Translations under genes and position numbers: made by a program | Source: JARYGU01 sp033795365 | GTDB taxonomy: Bacteria > Pseudomonadota > Alphaproteobacteria > Rhizobiales > Rhizobiaceae | DNA length: 64,000 nucleotides | Reading direction: 5' to 3' | Assembly: GCA_033795365.1 (NCBI GenBank) | Contig: JARYGU010000007.1 | Location: 177,272 to 241,271 of the forward strand | The notes under the pieces: generated by a model | Databases searched by the model: none | What the model was told of the DNA's origin: nothing | Seen by the model: only the letters and a program-made list of their open reading frames with translations | Part shown: one piece after another, positions 46,514 to 57,655 of the stretch | How positions within the stretch are numbered: the stretch's first letter is position 1 | Layout of the letters: the number at the start of each line of letters is the position of its first letter

Positions 46514-47224
46514 ATGTCGAACTTGGGAAGCAATGTCTCTCATGCCGGATTGTCCACCGTTCTGCTTGCCGTCGCCGTTCTTGCGGTTCCGACCGGGCTT
46601 CAGGCGGAAAGCCGGAGCGGTGCCTCGCTCGGCGGAGCGCGAGGGGTTGGCGTCGGCGTTTCGCTGGGCTCTCAGGGGCTTGGCGTCGGCGCCACGGTCG
46701 GCGGCCGCAACGGGGTCAATGCCGGGCTCGGCGCTTCCGCCGGAGGACGTGACGGCGGTGTCAATGCGGGCTTGGGTGCATCCGTCGGCGGCCGCAATGG
46801 CGTCAATGCCGGCGCGGGAGCATCGATCGGTGGCCGCAGCGGCGTCAATGCCGGAGTCGGAGCGTCCGTTGGCGGCAGCGGTGGCGTCACCGCCGGTGTG
46901 GGCGCGTCCGTTGGCGGAAGAAGCGGAATAGGTCTCGGCGTCGGCATCGGTATCGGAGGCGGCACCGGCGGCGGTGGCGGTGGCGGCCCTGGCAATGGCG
47001 GCGGTGATCCCGGCAATGGCGGAGGCGATCCGGGCAACGGCGGCGGCAACAATCCCGGCGCGAACAATCCCGGCACCGATCCGGGTATCCGCGGCGCCGT
47101 CGCCGGACTTTCGGGCGGCGACAAGCAGAGGCTGCTGAAACGCTGCCGCGATGTTTCGGCAACCGGCGGTTACGACACCGATCTGGCAAAGCTCTGCCAA
47201 CTGCTGCAGACCGCGTCCCGGTGA
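46514..47224 (+). CDS. Secreted glycine-rich repeat protein
   Basis: 236 residues from the ATG at 46514, which follows GAAAGGGAGGTTCTC. A Sec signal (MSNLGSNVSHAGLSTVLLAV, cleavage near LQA/ES at 31) precedes about six 14-15-residue repeats at residues 59-143 with consensus G-A-S-V-G-G-R-N-G-V-N-A-G-L. Then comes a Gly/Pro/Asn tract with PGNGGGD units. The last 40 residues are different: a charged segment GDKQRLLKRCRDVSATGG and KLCQLLQ with two cysteines, suggesting a small folded tail. I recognise no family. It is probably a cell-surface or secreted protein. No partner gene is evident. Confidence 0.8.
   Translation: MSNLGSNVSHAGLSTVLLAVAVLAVPTGLQAESRSGASLGGARGVGVGVSLGSQGLGVGATVGGRNGVNAGLGASAGGRDGGVNAGLGASVGGRNGVNAGAGASIGGRSGVNAGVGASVGGSGGVTAGVGASVGGRSGIGLGVGIGIGGGTGGGGGGGPGNGGGDPGNGGGDPGNGGGNNPGANNPGTDPGIRGAVAGLSGGDKQRLLKRCRDVSATGGYDTDLAKLCQLLQTASR
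46688..46942 (+). repeat. In-gene tandem repeat, six units of about 42 bp
   Basis: The segment encodes six consecutive copies of the GASVGGRNGVNAGL unit (one copy has an extra Gly codon). Codon-level divergence between units shows they are not a very recent expansion, but the near-identical length makes slippage and length variation between strains likely. Confidence 0.75.
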
Positions 47225-47422
47225 AGCCGGTTTGCGGAGGTTCTCTATGGAGGAAGCCGTCTCGGCCTTCGGTCGGGGCGGCTTCCTTTTTCGCGGGTCG
47301 TCCAGGTGCCTCGGTTGGAAACCCGATCGCGAACGCTGATTCTTACTATCAGGAAAATTGCTTTGACGATCACTCCGGCCAAGCCTAACGCTCGCCCGTT
47401 TCCATACGTCTCCGAGGCCTCC

Positions 47423-48313
47423 ATGACACTCGACCGGCTGGCTCCGGCCCTTTTCGTCCTGCTTTGGTCCACCGGATGGGTCGCCGCCAAATTCGGCGGG
47501 ATCGTCTCCGAACCCTTGACCTTCCTCAGCATAAGATACGGCGTCGCGACCCTGCTTTTCGCCGGCCTCTGCGTCGTCTCGAATGTCGCCTGGCCGCGCG
47601 ATTCGCGGATGATCGCGCATGCGATCGTATCGGGAGCGTTCCTGCACGGCTTTTATCTTGCCGCGGTGTGGTGGGCGATCGGGCAGGGCGTACCGGCCGC
47701 GCTTTCCAGCATCATCGCCGCATTGCAGCCGCTGATGACGGCGCTGGTGGCGCCCTATTTCATCGGCGAGCGGCTGACGCGGATGCAGAAGGCAGGGCTC
47801 TGTCTCGGTTTTTTCGGCGTCGCCATCGCCGTACTGCCGAAATTCTTTGCAGCCGGTTCGGCGGAGATCGCCGGCTTCGCTCTCGTCGTGAACATGCTCG
47901 GCATGGCTTCGGTTACCTACGGGACGATCTATCAGAAGCAACACCTGCATACCGGCGACATCCGCGCCATCGCGACCCTGCAATATGTGGGTGCCTTCAT
48001 CGTCACTCTGCCGCTCGCCTATTGCCTGGAGACGATGGATGTCGAAATCGGCCTCGGCCTCATCGCACTGCTGCTCTGGTCGGTGGTCGGTATTTCGATG
48101 GGTGCAGTCCTGCTCCTGCTCTATCTGCTGCGCCGCGGGCAGGTCTCGCGCGCAGCTTCCCTCATCTATCTCGTGCCGCCGCTTGCGGCCCTTCAGGCGG
48201 CACTCGTCTTCGGTGAAAGCCTCACCGTTCCGATGATCGTCGGAACCGTCATCGTCGTGATCGGCGTCTACCTGACGAATCGCAAGGAGCAGGCGACCGC
48301 GCCGGCGGAGTGA
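47423..48313 (+). CDS. EamA/DMT family transporter
   Basis: 296 residues from the ATG at 47423 (MTLDRLAPALFVLLWSTGWV), with ten hydrophobic segments in two homologous five-helix halves. Typical features are STGWVAAKFG, IAALQPLMTALVAPYFIGERL at the end of the first half and YLVPPLAALQAALVFGES at the second. It is expected to export metabolites or amino-acid-like compounds. It stands alone and ends before a terminator at 48364. Confidence 0.9.
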   Translation: MTLDRLAPALFVLLWSTGWVAAKFGGIVSEPLTFLSIRYGVATLLFAGLCVVSNVAWPRDSRMIAHAIVSGAFLHGFYLAAVWWAIGQGVPAALSSIIAALQPLMTALVAPYFIGERLTRMQKAGLCLGFFGVAIAVLPKFFAAGSAEIAGFALVVNMLGMASVTYGTIYQKQHLHTGDIRAIATLQYVGAFIVTLPLAYCLETMDVEIGLGLIALLLWSVVGISMGAVLLLLYLLRRGQVSRAASLIYLVPPLAALQAALVFGESLTVPMIVGTVIVVIGVYLTNRKEQATAPAE

Positions 48314-48363
48314 TGGCTGCCGCATGCGACGGGATAGCGTCTGGATTGTCCCATCAAACAGAA

Positions 48364-48394
48364 CGCCCTCTCTTCCACGGAGGAAAAGAGGGCG
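48364..48394. terminator. Terminator between the EamA and helicase genes
   Basis: CGCCCTCT (48364-48371) and AGAGGGCG (48387-48394) form an 8-bp stem around a 15-nt loop in the gap between two convergent genes. AAAA lies just inside the right arm. Confidence 0.6.
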
Positions 48395-48435
48395 CTTGAC
48401 GCTTTCAAGTAAATAGGTCCCGGGAGGGACAGGTA

Positions 48436-49941
48436 TCAGGCCTGTTCGCGGCGCTGGCCGTTCGGGCGGCGCGACTGGTCGCGATTGCCGCCGTTGCCCT
48501 GGTTCTGGCCGCCGCCATTGGAGTGATTGCGGTTGCGCCAGTCGCCGTGTTTCTGGGCGGGGCGGCCGGAATGTCGCTTGGCGGCGTGGGCGCCGTCCTG
48601 CGATGCGCCTGCGCCTTCCGGCCTGCGGTCCTGCTTGGCCTGCGGGCGGTCCGAAAAGCCGCGGTCGACGATGCCGCCCGATGCCGAACGCTGTTCGCGC
48701 GGCTGGCGATCGTCGCGGCGCTGTCCGCCATTGCCCCGGTTCTGGCCTTGGCGCTGTCCGCCGTTGCCGCGGCCCTTGCGGGATTTGCCACCCGCTCCGG
48801 GCATGTCGGCGGGAGCCACGCCGCTTGCAACGGAAATGCCGATGCCCATCAGGCGTTCGATGTCGCGCAGCAGCCGGATTTCGTCCGGTGCGCAGAAGGC
48901 GATCGCGATGCCGTCGCGACCGGCGCGGGCCGTGCGGCCGATGCGGTGCACATAGGCGTCCGGCACTTCCGGCAGGTCGTAGTTGTAGACATGCGTGACG
49001 CCGGGGATGTCGATGCCGCGGGCTGCGACGTCGGTCGCCACCAGAACGCGAATCTCGCCGTCGCGGAAGGCTTTCAGCGCACGTTCGCGCTGGCCCTGGC
49101 TCTTGTTGCCGTGGATCGACGCCGCCTTGAAGCCGACGTGGTCGAGATGCTTCATCAGCTTCTCGGCGCCGTGCTTGGTGCGTGAGAAGACGAGGGAGAG
49201 GCCGGTCGGGTTGTCGGTCAGCGACTGCTTGAGGATCTGCGTCTTCTGATCCTTGCCGGGCACGAAGTGGACGAACTGCTCTACCTTGTCGGCGGCCTTG
49301 CCCGGAGGGGTCACTTCGACCTTCAGCGGGTTGGTGAGGTATTCGGACGCAAGCTCTGCGATCAGCTTCGGCATGGTTGCGGAGAAGAGAAGGGTCTGCC
49401 GGTTCTTCGGCACCATCTTGGAGATCTTGCGCAGGTCGTGGATGAAGCCGAGGTCGAGCATCTGGTCGGCTTCGTCGAGGACGAGATAGCGCGCCTGCGT
49501 CAGCGACACGGCCTTGCGGGCGACGAGGTCGAGCAGGCGGCCCGGCGTCGCGACGAGGATGTCGGTGCCGCGTTCCAGCATCTGCGACTGCTTGTTGATC
49601 GAGGCACCGCCCACGACGATCGTCACCTTGAGGGGCGACTTGCGGACAAAATCCTTGAGGTTGGCGGCGATCTGGTTCACCAGTTCGCGGGTCGGAGCGA
49701 GAATGAGCGCGCGGATGTTGCGCGGGTCGGGACGCTTGCCGTCGGCAAGCAGCTTTTCGATCATCGGAAGGCCGAAGGCGGCCGTCTTGCCGGTGCCGGT
49801 CTGGGCAAGACCGACGAGGTCATTGCCGGCAAGCACGAGCGGGATGGCCTCCGCCTGGATCGGCGTCGGCTTGTCGAACCCGAGCGTTGCGAGGGTATCG
49901 AGAATGTTCTTCGACAGACCGAGGTCGTGGAAAGTTTTCAA
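48436..49941 (-). CDS. DEAD-box ATP-dependent RNA helicase, RhlE-like
   Basis: 501 residues from the TTG at 49941 ((M)KTFHDLGLSKNILDTLATLG), which has AAAGG ten bases upstream; no ATG fits, and the longer frame to 50016 has no family similarity. All helicase motifs are seen: Q motif GFDKPTPIQ, AQTGTGKT, PTRELV, VLDEADQMLDLGF, SAT, and HRIGRTARAG. The C-terminal tail of about 110 residues is Gly/Arg/Asn/Gln rich (GQNRGNGGQRRDD-type), disordered and probably RNA-binding. Role: RNA remodelling, ribosome assembly or cold adaptation. Confidence 0.92.
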   Translation of the reverse strand: MKTFHDLGLSKNILDTLATLGFDKPTPIQAEAIPLVLAGNDLVGLAQTGTGKTAAFGLPMIEKLLADGKRPDPRNIRALILAPTRELVNQIAANLKDFVRKSPLKVTIVVGGASINKQSQMLERGTDILVATPGRLLDLVARKAVSLTQARYLVLDEADQMLDLGFIHDLRKISKMVPKNRQTLLFSATMPKLIAELASEYLTNPLKVEVTPPGKAADKVEQFVHFVPGKDQKTQILKQSLTDNPTGLSLVFSRTKHGAEKLMKHLDHVGFKAASIHGNKSQGQRERALKAFRDGEIRVLVATDVAARGIDIPGVTHVYNYDLPEVPDAYVHRIGRTARAGRDGIAIAFCAPDEIRLLRDIERLMGIGISVASGVAPADMPGAGGKSRKGRGNGGQRQGQNRGNGGQRRDDRQPREQRSASGGIVDRGFSDRPQAKQDRRPEGAGASQDGAHAAKRHSGRPAQKHGDWRNRNHSNGGGQNQGNGGNRDQSRRPNGQRREQA

Positions 49942-50382
49942 GTCAATATGCCTTTCGGGGCGCCAAACGCATACGCCGGAACAGCACCATGCCGCTCCGG
50001 TTTCGTCTGGCGTCAAGAACCCCGCGTGATTTGGGAACTTGTGGGTTGATTAACTCGTCTGCGCAGTTACCCGCCGCGGATCGGCAGGCCAGTTCTTTGC
50101 GCTGATCCTTCTTCTGCGAACGATGGGAAAATATCGCAGGGCTCGCTCACGCGGCGGCCGGAAGGTGACGCTGACAGTCATGTCGTTGTTTCCCCGCGGA
50201 AAGTCAAGGAAATAGTTTTCGCAGGTGCGAAAATGCTGCGGCGCCCGCGGATCATCCGGTCGGTTTATCCATTGCCGAATGCTTGCCGATATCTACGGAA
50301 CCATAGTCTTTTCGGCCGCGTTCATTCCTAGACCCCGATCGACGCGGGTCGAACATGAACAGCCAAGCTTCGGGAGTAGAAG
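49942..50382. other. Long divergent leader between helicase and host-attachment genes
   Basis: 441 bp with no gene. It separates the divergent helicase and host-attachment-family genes and must hold both promoters. DEAD-box helicases often have long regulated 5' leaders, but I cannot support a defined RNA element here. Confidence 0.55.
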
Positions 50383-50832
50383 ATGAACGCCACGACATGG
50401 ATTCTTGCCGCCGACGGTAACCAGGCTCGCCTGCTGAAGGGGGTGAATTTCCTGAAGGACGGCCAGCAAGTCGCAGAACAGGAGATCTTCCGCAGCGAGA
50501 CGAAGCGGGCCCAGGACATCATGGCGGACAAGCCCGGGCGCAGCCATTCCTCGGTCGGGCAGGGGCGCTCGGCGATGGAATACAGCAGCGATCCGGTGCG
50601 GGAGGAACAGCAGAAGTTCACGTCCGACGTCGCAAGCCGGATCGACGATTATGCCGAGGAGAATGCATTCGACAGGCTGGTCATCTGCGCCGCGCCGCAC
50701 ACGCTCGGAGACCTGCGCTCCATGCTTTCGGCGAAAAGCCGGGAGAAGACGACGGCGGAGATCGACAAGAACTTCGCCAACCTGCCGACCGACAAGCTGA
50801 TTTCCTCGGTGCGTTCGATCATGTTCGAATAG
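50383..50832 (+). CDS. Host attachment family protein
   Basis: 149 residues beginning MNATTWILAADGNQARLL, with IFRSETKRAQDIMADKPGRSHS, ASRIDDYAEENAFDRLVICAAPHTLGDLR and KNFANLPTDKL. This is the host-attachment-protein family (PF10116 type), named after an Agrobacterium locus implicated in plant attachment; its biochemical role is not established. It is small, soluble and without a signal peptide. It is followed 75 bp later by the hybrid kinase. Confidence 0.85.
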   Translation: MNATTWILAADGNQARLLKGVNFLKDGQQVAEQEIFRSETKRAQDIMADKPGRSHSSVGQGRSAMEYSSDPVREEQQKFTSDVASRIDDYAEENAFDRLVICAAPHTLGDLRSMLSAKSREKTTAEIDKNFANLPTDKLISSVRSIMFE

Positions 50833-50907
50833 CCGTAAGTCGGGGCTGACATTGCCGGGCCGCCGCCGGATCCGGCAATATTTCGTTAACCATCTGTTCA
50901 ATCGGGT

Positions 50908-53421
<2,514 letters not shown>

Positions 53422-54144
53422 CTACTCCGGGCGGAAGCCGCAAAGCATTTCCCGCTTGCCGGCAAAGCCCTCGCGCCGCTCCACCACGAAGCCGGCGGCG
53501 ATGAGGTTGCGCCTCACGAAACCGGCCGCGGCATAGGTCGAAAAGCGCCCGTTCGGCGCGGTATGGTCATAAACCTGCCTCATCAGCTCTTCGGACCACA
53601 TGTCGGGATTGCGGGATGGCGCGAAGCCGTCGAGATACCATGCGTCGAAAACGATGCCGCATCCGCGGAGGCGTTCGAGCGCTGCGCCGCGGACGACCGT
53701 CAGCTTCACCCGCCCCCCGAAATTCAGGGTCAGATCGCGTTCCGGCGTCTCCTCCGGCCAGCGCGAAACGAGAGCGAGGCGCTCGCGTTCGATTTCCGGC
53801 CAGCGGGAGAGGGCGCGTTCGATCTCGTACCGCGCCATTGGGAAACGCTCGAAGGAAACGAAGTGCAGGTTTGCGCCTGCGGGTGCCGTCTCGCTCCATC
53901 GGCGCCAGGTCTCGCAGAAATTGAGGCCGGTGCCGAAACCGAGCTCGCCGATGGTGAAATTCTCCGCATTTTCCCAGCGTCCGGGAAGACCGTTGCCGTC
54001 AAGGAAGACGTGGCCGCACTCCAGCCGGCCATCGCTCCGGCAGTAAAAGTGGTCGCCAAATTCCCGGGAATAGGGCATATCGCCCTCGTGCCAGTCGAGG
54101 GTTTGGCCGCTGCTGGCGGTTTCATCGGGATCGTGTCCGGTCAT
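53422..54144 (-). CDS. mnmD: tRNA (mnm5s2U34) methyltransferase, stand-alone MnmD
   Basis: 240 residues from the ATG at 54144. It carries the MnmC N-terminal methyltransferase features: YSREFGDHFYCRSDGRLECGHVFLDGNGLP, the SAM-binding ELGFGTGLNF, and DAWYLDGFAPSRNPDMWSEEL. It methylates nm5s2U34 to mnm5s2U34 in tRNA. In E. coli this domain is fused to an FAD oxidoreductase; here the two are separate and divergent, with start codons sharing the CATG at 54142-54145. Downstream it converges with the hybrid kinase gene with no gap. Confidence 0.88.
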   Translation of the reverse strand: MTGHDPDETASSGQTLDWHEGDMPYSREFGDHFYCRSDGRLECGHVFLDGNGLPGRWENAENFTIGELGFGTGLNFCETWRRWSETAPAGANLHFVSFERFPMARYEIERALSRWPEIERERLALVSRWPEETPERDLTLNFGGRVKLTVVRGAALERLRGCGIVFDAWYLDGFAPSRNPDMWSEELMRQVYDHTAPNGRFSTYAAAGFVRRNLIAAGFVVERREGFAGKREMLCGFRPE

Positions 54145-55315
54145 GGGAAAAGCCGATAGTCGTCTGAAAGCCACCGGTCAACCGGCCGTGGACGTGCTCG
54201 TCGTCGGCGGCGGCATCATGGGGCTTTGGGCCGCGCTGATGGCCGGCCGTGAAGGGCTTTCGGTTCTCGTTCTGGAGCGCGGCAGGATCGGAGCCGGCGC
54301 GAGCGGCGGCGTGCTGGGCGCGCTGATGCCGCATCTGCCGGACCGCTGGAATGCCAAGAAGCAATTCCAGTTCGATGCTCTGGTCTCGCTCGAAGCGGAG
54401 GTCGCCGGGCTCGAGGCGCGGACCGGCCTGTCGGCCGGCTACCGGCGTTGCGGCAGGGTCATCCCGCTTGCAAAACCGCATCTGCGGCAGATTGCGCTCG
54501 GCCATGGCCGCGACGCGGAGACATCCTGGCGGGGCGAATTCGCCTTTACGGTCGGGGATGAGCCGGTGGCGCCCGGTTGGCCGGCCACCAGTTCCATGGC
54601 CTGCGGCCTCGTTTTCGAGGGGCTTGCTGCGCGCGTATCGCCGCGTGGACTGTTGGCCGTGTTGCGCGCCGCGCTGGACGGCATGGCGAATGTCGCGCTG
54701 CGGGAAGGCGCGGAAGCGACTGCGATCGACCCTGTGGCGGGGGCCGTCCGCCTGGTGGGCGGTGAGCGTATTGCGTTCGGGCACGCTATCCTCAGCGCCG
54801 GCGTTTCAAGCTTCGGCTTCATGGACAGCCTTTGCTCGCCGCTTGCGCGCGCTGCGGGGAGCGCCGTGAAAGGGCAGGCGGCACTTCTCGAGGCCGATAT
54901 CGATCCGGCCTTTCCGATCGTCTTTTCGGACGGTCTCTATGTGGTGGCGCATGAAGGCGGGAAGGTCGCGGTCGGAAGCACGAGCGAAAACACCTTTGCC
55001 GATCCCCTTTCAACCGACCACCGGCTGGATGACGTGATTTCGCAGGCGCGGCTGATGGTGCCCGCCATCGCACAGGCGAAGGTCGTCGAGCGCTGGGCAG
55101 GGCTGCGTCCGAAGGCGATCGGCCGGGATCCGATGATCGGCCTGCATCCCGATTTCCGGCGTCTCAGCCTCATGACCGGCGGCTTCAAGATCAGCTTCGG
55201 GGTGGCGCACGAGTTGGCGCGTGCGGTGATTGAAGAAATGAAAGCCGGCACGCCCTCCAGCGTACCGGCTTCCTTCAGCGTCGAGGCCCATCTGCGGGAG
55301 GCTCGCCGGGCCTGA
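54143..55315 (+). CDS. FAD-dependent oxidoreductase, MnmC C-domain/DAO type
   Basis: 390 residues. The dinucleotide-binding motif is VVGGGIMGLWAAL (about residues 20-32), then GRIGAGASGGVLGALMPH, a FAD-dependent-oxidoreductase (DAO) core with VSPRGLLAVL and GHAILSAGVSS, and the C-terminal WAGLRPKAIGRDPMIG. The annotation as the partner oxidoreductase (cmnm5s2U to nm5s2U) follows from its position opposite mnmD; a general amino-acid oxidase is the alternative. A GTG near 54187 could also be the start, which would remove the overlap with mnmD. Confidence 0.75.
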   Translation: MGKADSRLKATGQPAVDVLVVGGGIMGLWAALMAGREGLSVLVLERGRIGAGASGGVLGALMPHLPDRWNAKKQFQFDALVSLEAEVAGLEARTGLSAGYRRCGRVIPLAKPHLRQIALGHGRDAETSWRGEFAFTVGDEPVAPGWPATSSMACGLVFEGLAARVSPRGLLAVLRAALDGMANVALREGAEATAIDPVAGAVRLVGGERIAFGHAILSAGVSSFGFMDSLCSPLARAAGSAVKGQAALLEADIDPAFPIVFSDGLYVVAHEGGKVAVGSTSENTFADPLSTDHRLDDVISQARLMVPAIAQAKVVERWAGLRPKAIGRDPMIGLHPDFRRLSLMTGGFKISFGVAHELARAVIEEMKAGTPSSVPASFSVEAHLREARRA

Positions 55316-55335
55316 TCGCGAAGGCGGCGGGGCTC

Positions 55336-55710
55336 CTACATCCAGTAGGGCGGAACACCGTAATAGTCGTTGATGGCCTGACCGGTGCGGCGGTTCCATT
55401 CATATTCGGCGTCGCTTTCGTAATGGGGAGCGTTCTCCACCTGCTCCTTGGTGACGTCGACGCGGTAGCCGCCGAGGCTTTCGTCGTAGTTCAGCTTGCC
55501 CCACGGCAGCGGATAGTGATCACCGCCGATGCCGAGAAAGCCGCCGAAGCTGAGGACGGCATAGGAAACCTGGCCGCTGCGCTTGTCGATGATCAGGCGT
55601 TCGACCGAGCCGATATGCTTTCCGTCCGAACCGTAGACGCTCGTGCCTTCGACCTTGTCGCTGGCAATCAGATCCCGCGTCTCGGTAATGGTGGCGTCCT
55701 GCATGGTCAT
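55336..55710 (-). CDS. PRC-barrel domain protein
   Basis: 124 residues from the ATG at 55710 (MTMQDATITETRDLIASDKV). The PRC barrel is clear: GTSVYGSDGKHIGSVERLIIDKRSGQVSYAVLSFGGFLGIGGDHYPLPW. Then a Glu/Tyr-rich tail ends in NDYYGVPPYWM. PRC-barrel proteins of this kind are abundant in rhizobia and often stress-induced; the molecular role is not known. Monocistronic. Confidence 0.88.
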   Translation of the reverse strand: MTMQDATITETRDLIASDKVEGTSVYGSDGKHIGSVERLIIDKRSGQVSYAVLSFGGFLGIGGDHYPLPWGKLNYDESLGGYRVDVTKEQVENAPHYESDAEYEWNRRTGQAINDYYGVPPYWM

Positions 55711-55932
55711 GGATGCTCTCCTTCTCTGTTTGGAGGAGGAAAACGCCCGCCCGGAAATATTGTTCCGGGCTCCGGAAAAGTGCGGGGGCAGATCGGGGCT
55801 CACCAAAACGTCAACCGGCCGCGAGCGGCGCTTCGTCAATCTGTCACGCAAATCACTTACCTCTCCGGCCACCAGACGTTCGCCCGTGCCGATCTTCAAG
55901 AAGCGGCACCCTGAAATCTCCGGGAGGACCGC

Positions 55933-56640
55933 ATGCGTTACGCCATCTATTTCACGCCGCCGCCGCATCACGCGCTGTCGCATGCGGCTGCCGCCTGGCT
56001 GGGGCGCAATGCCTTTTCGGGCGAGCTCGTGGACGCTCCGGCGGTGCTCGGTCTCACGCTTCAGGAGATCGCCTATTATACGGCGCTGCCGCGACGTTAC
56101 GGATTTCACGCAAACCTCAAGGCGCCCTTCCGGCTTGCAACCGGCAAGACGGAGGCCATGCTGCTCAAGGAGCTGATGCTGTTTTCCGGGGCGATGGAGC
56201 CGTTTCGTCTGCCGCCGCTCGACGTTGTGCGGCTCAGCAACGGCTACAGACTTGCGCCGGCCGGACCGGACGAGTTTCTGGACCGCCTTGCGGCATCGGT
56301 CGTCCAGGGCTTCGATCATTTTCGCGCCCCTTTGACGGAGGCGGAGATCGAGCGCCGGGACCCCGACAGCCTCACGGCGGCGCAGTTCGCAAATCTTCAT
56401 CGCTGGGGTTACCCCTATGTGATGGACGAGTTCCGTTTCCACATGATGCTGACGGGCGCAATCAATTCGGTGGACGGTCCGCGCATCGAGCGGGCGCTTC
56501 GCGATCATTTCGGCCCCGTTCTTTCGGTGCCGCTCGACATTTCCAGCATCGCCCTCTTCGCCGAGGAGGAAAACGGTTCGCCCTTTCGGGTGCATTCGCT
56601 TCATCCGGTGGGGCGGGTCGATCAGCGGCGCATCGCCTGA
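55933..56640 (+). CDS. DUF1045 family protein (2H-phosphoesterase-like)
   Basis: 235 residues. It starts MRYAIYFTPPPHHALSHAAAAWLG and has two His motifs, YGFHANLKAPF (about residue 57) and FRFHMMLTG (about 158), as in the DUF1045/TIGR03223 group distantly related to 2H phosphoesterases. The group is often labelled phosphonate-metabolism-like, but no phn gene is here. It precedes puuE by 85 bp on the same strand and probably belongs to the purine transcript. The function is unknown. Confidence 0.8.
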   Translation: MRYAIYFTPPPHHALSHAAAAWLGRNAFSGELVDAPAVLGLTLQEIAYYTALPRRYGFHANLKAPFRLATGKTEAMLLKELMLFSGAMEPFRLPPLDVVRLSNGYRLAPAGPDEFLDRLAASVVQGFDHFRAPLTEAEIERRDPDSLTAAQFANLHRWGYPYVMDEFRFHMMLTGAINSVDGPRIERALRDHFGPVLSVPLDISSIALFAEEENGSPFRVHSLHPVGRVDQRRIA

Positions 56641-56725
56641 GGCCCGACGATCTCGCACAGGCACTTTTCGTCTCGACATTCCGGTCCCCGGTGCTACCGT
56701 TCGGGCGGAATGAAGAGGTGATTTG

Positions 56726-57655
56726 ATGCCAGAAAAGAACTATCCGCGCGACCTCGTCGGCTATGGGCGCACGCCGCCGCAGGTGCGGTGGCCGGGCAAT
56801 GCGCGCATCGCGGTGCAGTTCGTCGTGAATTACGAGGAGGGAGGCGAAAGCTGCATCCTCGACGGCGATCCGGCTTCGGAATGCCTGTTGTCGGAGATCG
56901 TCGGGGCCCAGCCCTGGCCCGGCCAGCGCAACCTCAACATGGAATCGATCTATGAATACGGTTCGCGCGCCGGTTTCTGGCGGCTGTGGCGGCTCTTCAC
57001 CGGCCGCGACGTACCGGTGACGGTCTATGGCGTGACGTTGGCCATGGCGCGCAATCCGGAAGCGGTCGCGGCGATGAAGGAGGCGGGCTGGGAGATCGCG
57101 AGCCACGGCTATCGCTGGCTGGAGTACAAGGATTTTCCGGAAGAGGAGGAGCGCCGGCACATCCGCGAGGCCGTGCGCCTGCATACCGAACTGACCGGCT
57201 CGCACCCGCTCGGCATGTATCAGGGCAAGCCCTCCGCCAATACGCTCAGCCTCGTCATGGAAGAGGGCGGCTTCGTCTATTCCTCCGACTCCTATGCCGA
57301 CGATCTTCCCTATTGGGTCAAGGGCCTCGATTCGCAGCCCTTCCTGATCATTCCCTATACGCTCGAGACGAACGACATGCGCTTTGCAACGGCCCAGGGC
57401 TTCAATTCCGGCGACCAGTTCTTCAGCTATCTCAAGGATGCCTTCGATGTCCTTTATCGCGAGGGCAGGGAGGGAAGCCCGAAGATGCTGAATGTGGGGC
57501 TGCATTGCCGGCTCGTGGGCCGGCCGGGCCGCGCGGCGGCACTTGCCCGCTTCGTCGATTACGTACTCGATCACGAGAAGGTCTGGATCCCGCGCCGCAT
57601 CGACATCGCCCGCCACTGGCACGAGCACCACAAGCCGGCGGCGGGTGCCCTATGA
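56726..57655 (+). CDS. puuE: Allantoinase PuuE (polysaccharide-deacetylase fold)
   Basis: 309 residues from the ATG at 56726. The family head NYPRDLVGYGRTPPQVRWPGNARIAVQFVVNYEEGGE is complete, and GVTLAMARNPEAVAAMKEAGWEIASHGYRW and YSSDSYADDLPYWV follow. PuuE is the cofactor-independent allantoinase that hydrolyses (S)-allantoin to allantoate. Its stop overlaps the uraD start (ATGA), so the two are coupled. Confidence 0.93.
   Translation: MPEKNYPRDLVGYGRTPPQVRWPGNARIAVQFVVNYEEGGESCILDGDPASECLLSEIVGAQPWPGQRNLNMESIYEYGSRAGFWRLWRLFTGRDVPVTVYGVTLAMARNPEAVAAMKEAGWEIASHGYRWLEYKDFPEEEERRHIREAVRLHTELTGSHPLGMYQGKPSANTLSLVMEEGGFVYSSDSYADDLPYWVKGLDSQPFLIIPYTLETNDMRFATAQGFNSGDQFFSYLKDAFDVLYREGREGSPKMLNVGLHCRLVGRPGRAAALARFVDYVLDHEKVWIPRRIDIARHWHEHHKPAAGAL

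Noticed and set aside
46688..46942. CRISPR-like array
   Set aside because: The periodic sequence is an in-frame protein repeat without constant repeats and variable spacers.
46394..48325. 643-codon minus-strand frame across the glycine-rich and EamA genes
   Set aside because: It is antisense to two genes with signal peptide, ribosome sites or membrane helices; its low-complexity part is a by-product of the Gly repeats.
55336..56679. 447-codon reading of the PRC-barrel gene
   Set aside because: Its first 323 codons are antisense to DUF1045; the barrel begins at the ATG at 55710 with a good ribosome site.
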